A stretch of 64,000 nt of DNA, taken from the NCBI GenBank assembly GCA_016841485.1, contig JAENZA010000001.1, positions 1-64,000 of the forward strand. The letters are read 5' to 3'. The translations under genes and the position numbers were made by a program. Within the stretch, counting starts at the first letter, position 1; every line of letters begins with the position of its first letter. The notes beneath the pieces were generated by a model. That model searched no databases and was not told the DNA's origin. It worked only from the letters and a program-made list of their open reading frames with translations. This DNA comes from Methanobacteriota archaeon. Its GTDB lineage: Archaea; Halobacteriota; Methanomicrobia; Methanomicrobiales; Methanomicrobiaceae. Below, piece by piece: positions 56,513-64,000 of this stretch.

Positions 56513-57244
56513 TTAGAGGAGATCTTCATCTTCAGCAAAATAGGGCTTGTCAAACACTTCGTTCCAGGTAGTCTCCAGAACATAATATTCCATCATTTCT
56601 ATTACGCGCTGATTCTTGGGAGAGATCTCATAAGCTCTCTCAAGCATTTTTCCTGCCTCTTCTGGATTATTGATAGTGATATAGACCCTTGTGAGTTCCA
56701 GAAGGATATCGATATTATTGGGGTCCATACGGTGACCCCGTATAAGGAGCTTCAGCGCTTTCTGAGTATCTTTTTCAATACGCGCCAGGTGATACCATAG
56801 TGCAGGCTGATTCGGTCTCAACTTTATTGCGGTTTTCAACGCCTGAGATGCTTCTTCGGTCGTGCCCATATGTAGCAGACATATCCCTAATCCAAGCCAG
56901 ACTTCACCGTCATGATTCCGGAGCTCCTTTGCACGTAGAAAACATCCCCTGGCGTCATCGTAGTTTTCAAGCCGCATCAACGCTGTTCCCATCGATAACC
57001 ATGCACGGAAATTGTCTGCTTCGTTGTCAGCGGCCCGCTTGTAATAGTAATATGCTTCCTCATAATTTCCAAGGGATAGGTAAACATCACCTTTACCTAT
57101 AAGAAAATCCGGATTTTCCGGAAGCGCTTCCAGTGCAGTATTGATAAACTGCATCGCTTCCTCAAATTCATTTATCTTGAGATGAGCGATCCCCTCGTTA
57201 TACCAACCTAGAGCATAGAGCTTGTTTGCCGGAATTCGAGACAT
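56513..57244 (-). CDS. cytoplasmic TPR-repeat protein
   Basis: 243 residues starting MSRIPANKLYALGWYNEGIA. Six or so tetratricopeptide repeats in tandem (for example YALGWYNEGIAHLKINEFEE, LSLGNYEEAYYYYKRAADNE, YHLARIEKDTQKALKLLIRG). No signal peptide or membrane helix. The frame opens at 57337, but AGGT eight bases before the ATG at 57244 and the TPR start support the shorter form. A scaffold with unknown partner. Confidence 0.88.
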   Translation of the reverse strand: MSRIPANKLYALGWYNEGIAHLKINEFEEAMQFINTALEALPENPDFLIGKGDVYLSLGNYEEAYYYYKRAADNEADNFRAWLSMGTALMRLENYDDARGCFLRAKELRNHDGEVWLGLGICLLHMGTTEEASQALKTAIKLRPNQPALWYHLARIEKDTQKALKLLIRGHRMDPNNIDILLELTRVYITINNPEEAGKMLERAYEISPKNQRVIEMMEYYVLETTWNEVFDKPYFAEDEDLL

Positions 57245-57380
57245 GAACCGTACCTTTTCCCTTTGTATCCTGAAGTTCTGCTGTTGTAAACAACAGGGGT
57301 GTAGCATTGCCGAGATTTCCCCTGTAGCGACTCTCACATATGATATTGTCAGTCACTTACATAAATCAAACTACAAAACC

Positions 57381-58682
57381 TCATCCAAGAATATGCGGAA
57401 CCGCAATGAGAAGGACAATAATGGCTATCATGGCTGTACTAATGGCAGCCACAACATAGCGTGCCAGATCAGGTCTTCCTCTACGTTCGAATAGCCCTGT
57501 TATTCCCTCCTGCATGATATATCCACCATCAAGAGGGATGAACGGGAGTGCATTGAATGTACCTACGGCAAGGTTAAACCAGAAGCTCCAAAACACAATC
57601 TGCACGAGCCCCCAGAATCCTTTGAAAGGTACGTCCCATACGGATGCATAACTGGTATCGAATGCAAGAATTGCCATCTGCAATGAATCACCTTCAATTA
57701 CCGCGTTGATCGGCAGATACAGGAGAAACAAAGGTCCGACAGGACTTATGATATATCGTTCAAACACTTCCTTTGTGGCAGACGGAGTATAGTAGGATAT
57801 TCCCATGAACCCCGATGTTGCCCCGGGATCAAGATCCTGCGGCCACTCGGTGAGAGTCAGAGAGTATGTGAGCTCTTCTCCCCGGGATACCACCTTTAAT
57901 GTAATATCTTCACCCGGCATTGTCTGTTCAAGGATAGAACCGATCTCGCCTACTGATTCAACGGGTATTCCGTTAATTGCAGATATCACCGAATCGGGAG
58001 GCACCCCCACCATTTCAGCCGGATAATCCTTGTAAACGCCATAAATCACAGGAACCGAATTCGGGGTTGCCATTCCCATTAACAGTATCAAAAGGACAAA
58101 ACAAATCGAAGCAACAACCAGATTATTGACAATTCCGGCACCATACATCCTGATTTTCGATCTCCGGGAAGCTTTTTCGACCTCTTCTTCGTCAGGTTCG
58201 ACAAATGCTCCGATGGGAACAACGGCAAACAGGATTCCGGTGCTCTTCACCCGGATATCTTCGACCCTGCAAAGAATTGCATGCCCGAATTCATGCACAA
58301 CAAGGGTGAAAAAAAGTCCTATCAGAACAGCAATGGTGAATGGGATAAATTCATTGACACCGGGAATTGCAAGAATATTCTGAATTTCATAGATACCCTC
58401 GGGAGGCGGTGGAGACTGTATCGTCTTGTAAAATCCAAAGAGAAGAAGAACTGACATTATTGCTGAGATCACCACAACAAGAATGGCACCAAACGTTCCA
58501 TACATCCGTAAAAATCTGGAATAAGGCCTGAATGAATCGAAAAAACCAACTTTGTCGGTCTTTACTGCAAGAATTGGCCCATAAAATGCTATGTGTTCCT
58601 GCCAGAGATTATTATATTTGATATACCCCGCGATAAGAGCATACAACGCAATACAGAATATTGCAACAATGAGCCAATCCAT
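57381..58682 (-). CDS. site-2 protease family (M50) membrane metalloprotease
   Basis: 433 residues. Zinc motif VVHEFGHAILC (HExxH, about 128-132) lies in a membrane helix, a PDZ domain (GVPPDSVISAINGIPVESVGEIG) sits in the middle, and the second zinc ligand motif FIPLDGGYI is near the C-terminus. Six or so membrane helices overall. Cleaves membrane-spanning substrates, often for signalling. Alone in its transcription unit. Confidence 0.92.
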   Translation of the reverse strand: MDWLIVAIFCIALYALIAGYIKYNNLWQEHIAFYGPILAVKTDKVGFFDSFRPYSRFLRMYGTFGAILVVVISAIMSVLLLFGFYKTIQSPPPPEGIYEIQNILAIPGVNEFIPFTIAVLIGLFFTLVVHEFGHAILCRVEDIRVKSTGILFAVVPIGAFVEPDEEEVEKASRRSKIRMYGAGIVNNLVVASICFVLLILLMGMATPNSVPVIYGVYKDYPAEMVGVPPDSVISAINGIPVESVGEIGSILEQTMPGEDITLKVVSRGEELTYSLTLTEWPQDLDPGATSGFMGISYYTPSATKEVFERYIISPVGPLFLLYLPINAVIEGDSLQMAILAFDTSYASVWDVPFKGFWGLVQIVFWSFWFNLAVGTFNALPFIPLDGGYIMQEGITGLFERRGRPDLARYVVAAISTAMIAIIVLLIAVPHILG

Positions 58683-58739
58683 CCGGATATAATCTTCGCC
58701 CGCAGTCCTGATAAACCATAGGGAACAGGGAGATGACCT

Positions 58740-59384
58740 CTAAAAATCAAAGAGGGTAGACTGGGATAGACGCGCGTTAATATCCGACACCGTCCTCCAT
58801 GATCGCCGCGCAAATGGCGGCGGTGAACCATTCTCGCAAATCCATGCCTCAAGAAACTCAATCGTGACTTTATCAGAGGGATACCCACTCCCTATTGCAC
58901 CAAATTCCTCAGAAAGCGAATCAATAATCCGGTCTCTAGTGACCTTTGCCACAATGGATGCAGCACTGACAACAGGAAAACGGCTGTCAGCCTTATGCTC
59001 CGAAATAACGGTGCACGACGTTTGAAGAAGATTTGATATCGTTTCTCCATACCGCCGCGCATTTACATCACAGGCATCAACAAAAGCCATCCGTGCATCA
59101 AGTTCCTCAATAACGGCGGCATGCGCTGTCGCAACAATGGCATTCATCCCCGTCTTCAGTTCTGTGCGCATATGATCAATGTCTTGGGCATCTATGACAC
59201 GAACAGCTACCATGAAGTCCGCAGTGATTCGATCGAATAATTCTTCCCTGCGCTTTTTTGACAGAATTTTCGAATCCATGAGCCCGATGCCTTCGCACTC
59301 TTCAATATCATGTACCAGAACCCCTGCAATGACCATAGGACCAAGAACAGCTCCTTTCCCGGCTTCATCTACCCCACATATCAC
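58740..59384 (-). CDS. rnhB: ribonuclease HII
   Basis: 214 residues starting VICGVDEAGKGAVLGPMVIAG; the DEAG Asp and Glu, Asp in AFVDACDVNA and SAASIVAKVTRDRI complete the active site. The GTG at 59384 has GAGG six bases upstream and matches the family start; 59396 is less likely. Cuts RNA in RNA-DNA hybrids, including single ribonucleotides in DNA. The window thus encodes both type HI (in the TrmO fusion) and type HII. Confidence 0.93.
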   Translation of the reverse strand: MICGVDEAGKGAVLGPMVIAGVLVHDIEECEGIGLMDSKILSKKRREELFDRITADFMVAVRVIDAQDIDHMRTELKTGMNAIVATAHAAVIEELDARMAFVDACDVNARRYGETISNLLQTSCTVISEHKADSRFPVVSAASIVAKVTRDRIIDSLSEEFGAIGSGYPSDKVTIEFLEAWICENGSPPPFARRSWRTVSDINARLSQSTLFDF

Positions 59385-59442
59385 GTTTATCCTCACGACA
59401 TTTCACAATCTATATCAATACATGGTGTCGAAAACCCAATGA

Positions 59443-60108
59443 ATGTTTATCATCATCATTGGGTTGGGGGGAATTGGCCGGAACCTTGCAGCCATCTCTG
59501 TTGAGCATGGTGACTCAGTAGTCGTTATCGATCAGGACGAAGACAGATGCAATGAAGTAATCGAACACTATGATGTCATGGCAATAAACGGCAATGCCAC
59601 TGATAAATCCATCCTTGAAGATGCAGGAATTGACAGGGCACATGCTCTCGTCGCGACAACAAGTGATGATGCAGTGAATCTCATGACATGCTGGCTGGCG
59701 AAAAAATTCAATGTACCGAATGTTGTATCAATTGTTAATCAGAAGGAACATTCTGACCTCTTTAAGGAGGTAGGAGTCCACATCAGCGAAAATCCTGATG
59801 AACTCGTCGCCAACCGCCTTTATTACTGGTCTGAGAACACCGATCTTCATCAGATTGCGTCCATCCCCGGTGGAACAATCTTCCAGGTTGATGTGGATCG
59901 AAATGCACCCATGATTGACCACGAAATACTCGAACTTGAAGTAAAAGATTTCGTATTTATCGCAATCCAGCGGGAAAAGGGGGATCTCATCATACCAAGC
60001 GGCAAGATCCGTATTCGCGAGGGCGATAAAATAATCGTTTTTACAAAAAAAGAGGCAGAAAAGGACTGTCTGGCAGTCCTTAACCGTCAGCTGAAAAGTT
60101 CAGCCTAA
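59443..60108 (+). CDS. trkA: TrkA-family potassium channel/transport regulator
   Basis: 221 residues. An N-terminal RCK/Rossmann domain ([28 protein letters not shown]) and a C-terminal TrkA-C domain ([38 protein letters not shown]). It binds NAD(H) or nucleotides and gates the Trk potassium system; no trkH lies next to it. A TATA-like tatatcaa about 30 bases upstream and no Shine-Dalgarno imply leaderless expression. Overlaps the geranylgeranyl reductase gene tail-to-tail by nine bases. Confidence 0.9.
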   Translation: MFIIIIGLGGIGRNLAAISVEHGDSVVVIDQDEDRCNEVIEHYDVMAINGNATDKSILEDAGIDRAHALVATTSDDAVNLMTCWLAKKFNVPNVVSIVNQKEHSDLFKEVGVHISENPDELVANRLYYWSENTDLHQIASIPGGTIFQVDVDRNAPMIDHEILELEVKDFVFIAIQREKGDLIIPSGKIRIREGDKIIVFTKKEAEKDCLAVLNRQLKSSA

Positions 60109-61293
60109 TATTTTTTTCAGATTACTCATTTCCTTGAGCAGCCAAGGATTATATTTTATCAGTTCCCTGACAATTTCTTTCGTCCCGATTACTTCAAGGT
60201 CCATTTTTTGGACCGAACTGAGAATGGAGTCCATTTTTTGATCGGATAGGCGGATCATGATCTCTTTTATCTGGTAGTTTCTCTCAATGCCCTTACCCAT
60301 GGCAGATTCACGCCAGATAGTATCATATTTTTTCAGTACCGCGGCAGTCAGGTTCCCCTCTTTGATGCATTCAGCGGCAACTTCCCCGGCCAATTTTCCT
60401 GTGTACATCGCATTGATGATTCCTCCACCGGTAAGCGGGTCACTAACGCGTGCTGCATCACCCACAATCATGAGACCGTTCGCAACCGTTGATCTCAGCG
60501 GCCTGCATGCGGAAACGCCACCGACAATCAGTTCAATGATCTTACCTTTGGGGAATTTCTCCTGAACAAACCTGTCCAGATAGTCTTTCGGTCGGCTGCC
60601 ATCTTTGCACTTCTTCCCGGAGATGCCAATACCAACATTGGCTGTCCTTTCCCCCTTTGGGAATATCCAAACATATCCTTCCGGCGCCATTTCATTGCCA
60701 AGGTAAAAAACATTGACCGAAGAATCTATGTCAATATCGGTCATCAGGTACTGAACACAAGTTTCCAGTTCATTCATGGGTACCGTTGTATCGATACCGC
60801 ACCAGCGGGCAAATTTGGATTCGACACCATCCGCAGCGATGACTATTTTCGCAGATATATTCCGTATTTCTCCTGCATATTCGACCCGTGCACCCTTTAC
60901 CGCGCCATCTTCCACGATTGCATCAACGGCGCGTGTCTTGACATACACATCGGACCCTGCATTTGCCGCTCTCCAGATCAATTCGCGGTCGAACATCTTT
61001 CGATCCAGTACATAGCCGACTTCATTGCCTGCCATTTCCGAGCTGAGTTCGATAACCTGCCCATTGGGTGCGACCAGTTCGGCACTCTGTATTCTGGCAG
61101 AAACCCATTTCGGATCAAGATCGATAAAGTCATAGATCTCCTGGCCAACTCCCTCCGCACAACGTACAGGAGTCCCAATAGCCGGGCGCTTTTCAATAAT
61201 ACAGCATGAGAGCCCTGCCTCCGCAACAGCCTTGCCTGCCATTGCCCCGCCGGGTCCTCCACCGATTATGAGAACATCATAATGATCGTTCAT
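60100..61293 (-). CDS. geranylgeranyl reductase family protein (archaeal lipid saturation)
   Basis: 397 residues starting [22 protein letters not shown] with an FAD-binding GGGPGG; further [42 protein letters not shown] and [16 protein letters not shown] are typical of digeranylgeranylglycerophospholipid reductases. The enzyme saturates the isoprenoid chains of membrane lipids. A GGAGGTG Shine-Dalgarno lies inside the upstream ferredoxin gene. Reduced ferredoxin from that gene is a likely electron source. Confidence 0.92.
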   Translation of the reverse strand: MNDHYDVLIIGGGPGGAMAGKAVAEAGLSCCIIEKRPAIGTPVRCAEGVGQEIYDFIDLDPKWVSARIQSAELVAPNGQVIELSSEMAGNEVGYVLDRKMFDRELIWRAANAGSDVYVKTRAVDAIVEDGAVKGARVEYAGEIRNISAKIVIAADGVESKFARWCGIDTTVPMNELETCVQYLMTDIDIDSSVNVFYLGNEMAPEGYVWIFPKGERTANVGIGISGKKCKDGSRPKDYLDRFVQEKFPKGKIIELIVGGVSACRPLRSTVANGLMIVGDAARVSDPLTGGGIINAMYTGKLAGEVAAECIKEGNLTAAVLKKYDTIWRESAMGKGIERNYQIKEIMIRLSDQKMDSILSSVQKMDLEVIGTKEIVRELIKYNPWLLKEMSNLKKILG

Positions 61294-61480
61294 CCGCCAC
61301 CTCCAGTGCACCAAGGGGACAGACCCTTGCACAGATTCCACAGTCGCGGCACCGATCCGCATCTACTGTGAGGTATGCGTCAATCAGTTCAAGTGCCCCT
61401 TCGGGACAGACGGAGACGCATGCTCCACAGTACCCACAGATTTCCCTGCGAATTGAAAGCATCAAGTTAGGTATGTGCAT
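61277..61480 (-). CDS. 2x[4Fe-4S] ferredoxin upstream of geranylgeranyl reductase
   Basis: 67 residues with two CxxCxxCxxxC clusters ([11 protein letters not shown] and [11 protein letters not shown]). Start [15 protein letters not shown]; an earlier ATG at 61489 is possible. Its end overlaps the reductase start by 17 bases, a strong sign of coupled expression and of use as its electron donor. Confidence 0.9.
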   Translation of the reverse strand: MHIPNLMLSIRREICGYCGACVSVCPEGALELIDAYLTVDADRCRDCGICARVCPLGALEVADERSL

Positions 61481-61489
61481 TACGGCCAA

Positions 61490-61998
61490 AAATATTTCCT
61501 AACTCCCGGAGTTTTACCTGCTCTCCATGGGTTGATCGTTTAAGAATTTTGATTTTCTACGCGCTCACGCATATGCATTGTTCAAGGAAGGTTTCACCAA
61601 TTCTTTTGAAATAAATAGCGAGATTGGTTATTTACAATAATTGCCGTTTCTCTGATTACCTATTGATTGAAATTTGATTTGAACACAAAGGACCTCGGAA
61701 CCTGCCCATCGATCCCGTTTCTGCTCTGTAAACAGGAGAAGATGATATTCTGCCAGGTCAAAACACTCTTTTTGAGAAGCAATATACCACAGATATTTGA
61801 TCAATCGTCCTAAAGAGTGCAAATAATGTGCCGATTCGAACCGATAGCCGATTTCTCAATCAAATCTAGAGGATAAATAAAATCAGGAGATAATCCTTTG
61901 GTGCCTCAATGAGAAATATTGTTGAGATCAAGAACTAACAGCAATTTACCATAACATTCCGGGTCGATGGAGAAAATATCAAAAATGGGAAAAGAAAA
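61490..61998. other. AT-rich intergenic region without a recognised gene
   Basis: About 510 bases between the divergent ferredoxin and CfbB/CbiA genes. A 64-residue minus-strand frame (61628-61822) has no Shine-Dalgarno and no recognised family; it might be a remnant. A TATA-like gaggataaataaaatc (61868-61883) faces the plus strand but lies about 115 bases before the CfbB/CbiA start, which would give a long leader. Confidence 0.4.
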
Positions 61999-63336
61999 AT
62001 GATTCCACGAATAGTTATTGCAGGCACCCATTCAGGATGCGGAAAGACCACCATCGCAAGCGGGCTGATGGCTGCGCTCATTAAACGGGGCATGAAAGTC
62101 CAGCCGTTTAAAGTAGGTCCCGACTTCATTGACCCATCCCACCATTCAGCAATCTGCAAACGCCCCTCAAGAAATCTCGATCCCTATATGATGGGGGAGA
62201 CCGGGGTTCTCGAAACATTCAGCAGGGCATCCGTGGGGGCCGATATCGCAGTTATCGAAGGAGTCATGGGCCTGTATGACGGGCTCGAGGGTGTCGACTG
62301 CGGGAGCACCGCACATGTTGCAAAGATACTGCAGGCTCCCGTCATCCTGACCGTCAATGTCAAAGGGATGTCCAGGAGTGCTAATGCAACGGTGCAGGGG
62401 TACCGGCATTTTGACGAGGAGGTGTGTCTGGCCGGCGTGATATTCAACCAGGTCGGCAGCTTCCGCCACCGGCAGATGATTGAGACATCGCTGAAGATCC
62501 CCGCATTCGGGTGGATTCCACACAATAGGGAGAATTCAGTGGAGAGTCGCCACCTGGGGCTGTGCATGGCTCATGAAACCAATGCTATGGCTGCATTCGG
62601 GCCGCTCATCGAGGAATATTGTAATATTGATGCCATCCTTGAAACTACAGCGAAGGGCCGGGACACCCCGGTTTCTTATGCAGCGTCCAGAAAAGGGAAA
62701 AACGCGGATGAAACGACCACGATTGCCGTTGCCTACGATGAGGCATTTTGTTTCTATTACCAGGACAACCTTGACAGACTCCGGGAACAGGGTGCGAACC
62801 TCATCTTTTTCAGCCCATTGCATGATGCTCTTCCCGATGCAGATGCCCTGTACCTCGGCGGAGGATACCCGGAACTGTATGCTTCGGAACTGCAAACCGC
62901 ACAGGCAACCGGTCAGATTCGTAGCGTAGCTCTCAATGGGATGCCACTCTATGCCGAATGTGGGGGCCTGACCTATCTCACCAGGGATATCACCATCGGT
63001 TCCGACACGATGAAAATGGTCGGAGTTCTTCCTGCACACACGATAAAAATGGACCGGTTTCAGGCTCTTGGATACGCGCATGCACACTGCACCACAGGAG
63101 ATGCCTTGCTCCCCCACGGACTCACCTGGCGAGGGCATGAATTTCATTATACCTGTGTCGAATGTGACAGTGATGCACGGTTCGCCCTAACACTCACCCG
63201 CGGAAGAGGAATCTGTGACGGCAAAGACGGCATGTATGAAGGAAGAACTCTTGCCGGATATACCCACGCCTATTTCAGCGATCGTTTTGCAGACTCACTG
63301 GTAAAGATTGGGAACCGCTATGAAAAAGAGAGATAA
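61999..63336 (+). CDS. cobyrinate / Ni-sirohydrochlorin a,c-diamide synthase
   Basis: 445 residues. An N-terminal ATPase domain (IAGTHSGCGKTTIASGL, KVGPDFIDPSHH, GVMGLYDG) and a C-terminal class I amidotransferase-like domain with LYAECGGLTYL (catalytic Cys) and WRGHEFHYT. CbiA amidates cobyrinic acid for cobalamin; CfbB amidates Ni-sirohydrochlorin for coenzyme F430. The two cannot be told apart by reading; most methanogens have both or use related copies. Monocistronic. Confidence 0.9.
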   Translation: MIPRIVIAGTHSGCGKTTIASGLMAALIKRGMKVQPFKVGPDFIDPSHHSAICKRPSRNLDPYMMGETGVLETFSRASVGADIAVIEGVMGLYDGLEGVDCGSTAHVAKILQAPVILTVNVKGMSRSANATVQGYRHFDEEVCLAGVIFNQVGSFRHRQMIETSLKIPAFGWIPHNRENSVESRHLGLCMAHETNAMAAFGPLIEEYCNIDAILETTAKGRDTPVSYAASRKGKNADETTTIAVAYDEAFCFYYQDNLDRLREQGANLIFFSPLHDALPDADALYLGGGYPELYASELQTAQATGQIRSVALNGMPLYAECGGLTYLTRDITIGSDTMKMVGVLPAHTIKMDRFQALGYAHAHCTTGDALLPHGLTWRGHEFHYTCVECDSDARFALTLTRGRGICDGKDGMYEGRTLAGYTHAYFSDRFADSLVKIGNRYEKER

Positions 63337-63347
63337 CTACTGAATTC

Positions 63348-64000
63348 TCAGTTCTCCACCGATTGCAGTGAAAATGTACCGTACTTCCCTCCCCCGCCGG
63401 GGTGAAGGGTGATTCTTCCTGACCTGAGGTCTTCGACACCCCCGGCAACACCAGGATTGACCTGTGCAATCTCTCCAATTGCCACATCGGTCAGAACAGC
63501 AATTTCGCACCCAAAACAGGCGATGAATTCGTCGTAGAGGGCCTGGCATTTCCGTGTATTCGGTGACGAAGTACCGAGCACGGTCTGGATGATCTCACCC
63601 AAGGGAATGGTATGAAGATACGGCGGACGTGGACTCATCGGGCCAGTGCTCATCTGCTCCGCAAGGTCACGTACCCCCACCTTAATCACTCCACCGTCAT
63701 GTGGACATCGCCATCCGTTCTCCTCTGCTTCAGAAAAATGAAACTGTCGATAACAGGTTGTACAGGCAGTCCGGTTATATTTCCCTTCTTCCGGAAAAAA
63801 TCCGGCATTAAGGAGAATATTTCCCCTGCATACCGACTCGATAACTGCAGCGGGGGTCTCATTATTAATATCAATTCTATTGAATTCCCGGCCAATCTTC
63901 AGAGGAGAGGGGCTGTGGGCATCAGAATTCGACACAAAAGGAATATTCACAAGTTCCGGGATGCCCGCCCCATACGATGAATCAGCGGAGAGGCCAAGCT
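63348..64000 (-). CDS. EndoQ-like / PHP-domain endonuclease family protein (partial, N-terminus beyond window)
   Basis: The visible C-terminal 217 residues continue the frame off the window edge. VSNSDAHSPSPLKIGREFNRI is the metal-binding Ser-Asp-Ala-His of a PHP-type active site. A zinc finger follows (CTTCYRQFHFSEAEENGWRC), then TVLGTSSPNTRKCQALYDEFI. This matches archaeal endonuclease Q, which cleaves next to deaminated bases in DNA. Ends 11 bases from the CfbB/CbiA stop (convergent). Confidence 0.82.
   Translation of the reverse strand, partial: LGLSADSSYGAGIPELVNIPFVSNSDAHSPSPLKIGREFNRIDINNETPAAVIESVCRGNILLNAGFFPEEGKYNRTACTTCYRQFHFSEAEENGWRCPHDGGVIKVGVRDLAEQMSTGPMSPRPPYLHTIPLGEIIQTVLGTSSPNTRKCQALYDEFIACFGCEIAVLTDVAIGEIAQVNPGVAGGVEDLRSGRITLHPGGGGKYGTFSLQSVEN

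Noticed and set aside
61628-61822. 64-residue minus-strand frame in the ferredoxin-CfbB gap
   Set aside because: No ribosome site, no family; kept only as a note on the intergenic region.

Overview
The window is a chromosomal segment of a methanogenic euryarchaeon, most likely Methanomicrobiales. The inference rests on a split RNA polymerase B subunit (B'' and B'), a split A subunit (A' and A''), archaeal NusA and L30e, an F420-dependent NADP reductase, an FrhB-family (F420-binding) subunit beside a three-gene archaeal glutamate synthase, NrpR-type nitrogen regulators, geranylgeranyl reductase for archaeal lipids, CfbB/CbiA, and archaeal TATA/BRE promoters. Genes are dense, Shine-Dalgarno sites are common and a few genes look leaderless. 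I see no rRNA, CRISPR array, insertion sequence or prophage.

Layout. 0-2 kb: a MinD-type ATPase with ferredoxin insert (cut by the edge), a NifX-like protein, a class I amidotransferase and a Dph6-like diphthamide enzyme. 2.5-6 kb: a large secreted papain-like protease with cadherin-like and PKD repeats. 6-11 kb: phosphate transporter plus DUF47 partner, two membrane or secreted proteins, DUF99, CobO. 11-19.4 kb: parvulin, two small HTH regulators, an RNase HI-TrmO fusion, Mrp/Nbp35, a rubredoxin-ThDP enzyme fusion, a KamA-family radical enzyme and F420:NADP reductase. 19.5-34.3 kb: a nitrogen-assimilation region with a candidate structured RNA, an FMN glutamate-synthase-like protein, a decayed glnA copy, the split glutamate synthase operon with an F420-type subunit, two NrpR-family regulators, amt-glnK and intact glnA. 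34.5-41.9 kb: PhoU, CCA transferase, ThpR, then redoxin-NrdD-DUF1786 and a frameshifted DOMON gene. 42.2-50.6 kb: tRNA-Lys and the RNA polymerase operon H-B''-B'-A'-A''-L30e-NusA. 50.8-57.3 kb: PsiE, then a cluster of a response regulator, roadblock proteins, a duplicated-domain protein, a MinD-like ATPase and a small membrane coiled-coil protein, then tRNA-Pro, DUF89 and a TPR protein. 57.4-64 kb: site-2 protease, RNase HII, TrkA, geranylgeranyl reductase with ferredoxin, CfbB/CbiA and a partial EndoQ-like gene.

How it works together. The nitrogen block holds everything for ammonium uptake (Amt), sensing (GlnK), assimilation (GlnA, GltABC-like) and repression (NrpR pair); the FrhB-type subunit suggests that reduced F420 supplies electrons to glutamate synthase. 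The least understood locus is the roadblock/response-regulator/MinD-like cluster at 51.2-55.5 kb. Coordinates of starts are my choice from Shine-Dalgarno sites, promoter distance and family start; all functions are inferred by reading the translations, with no database search.
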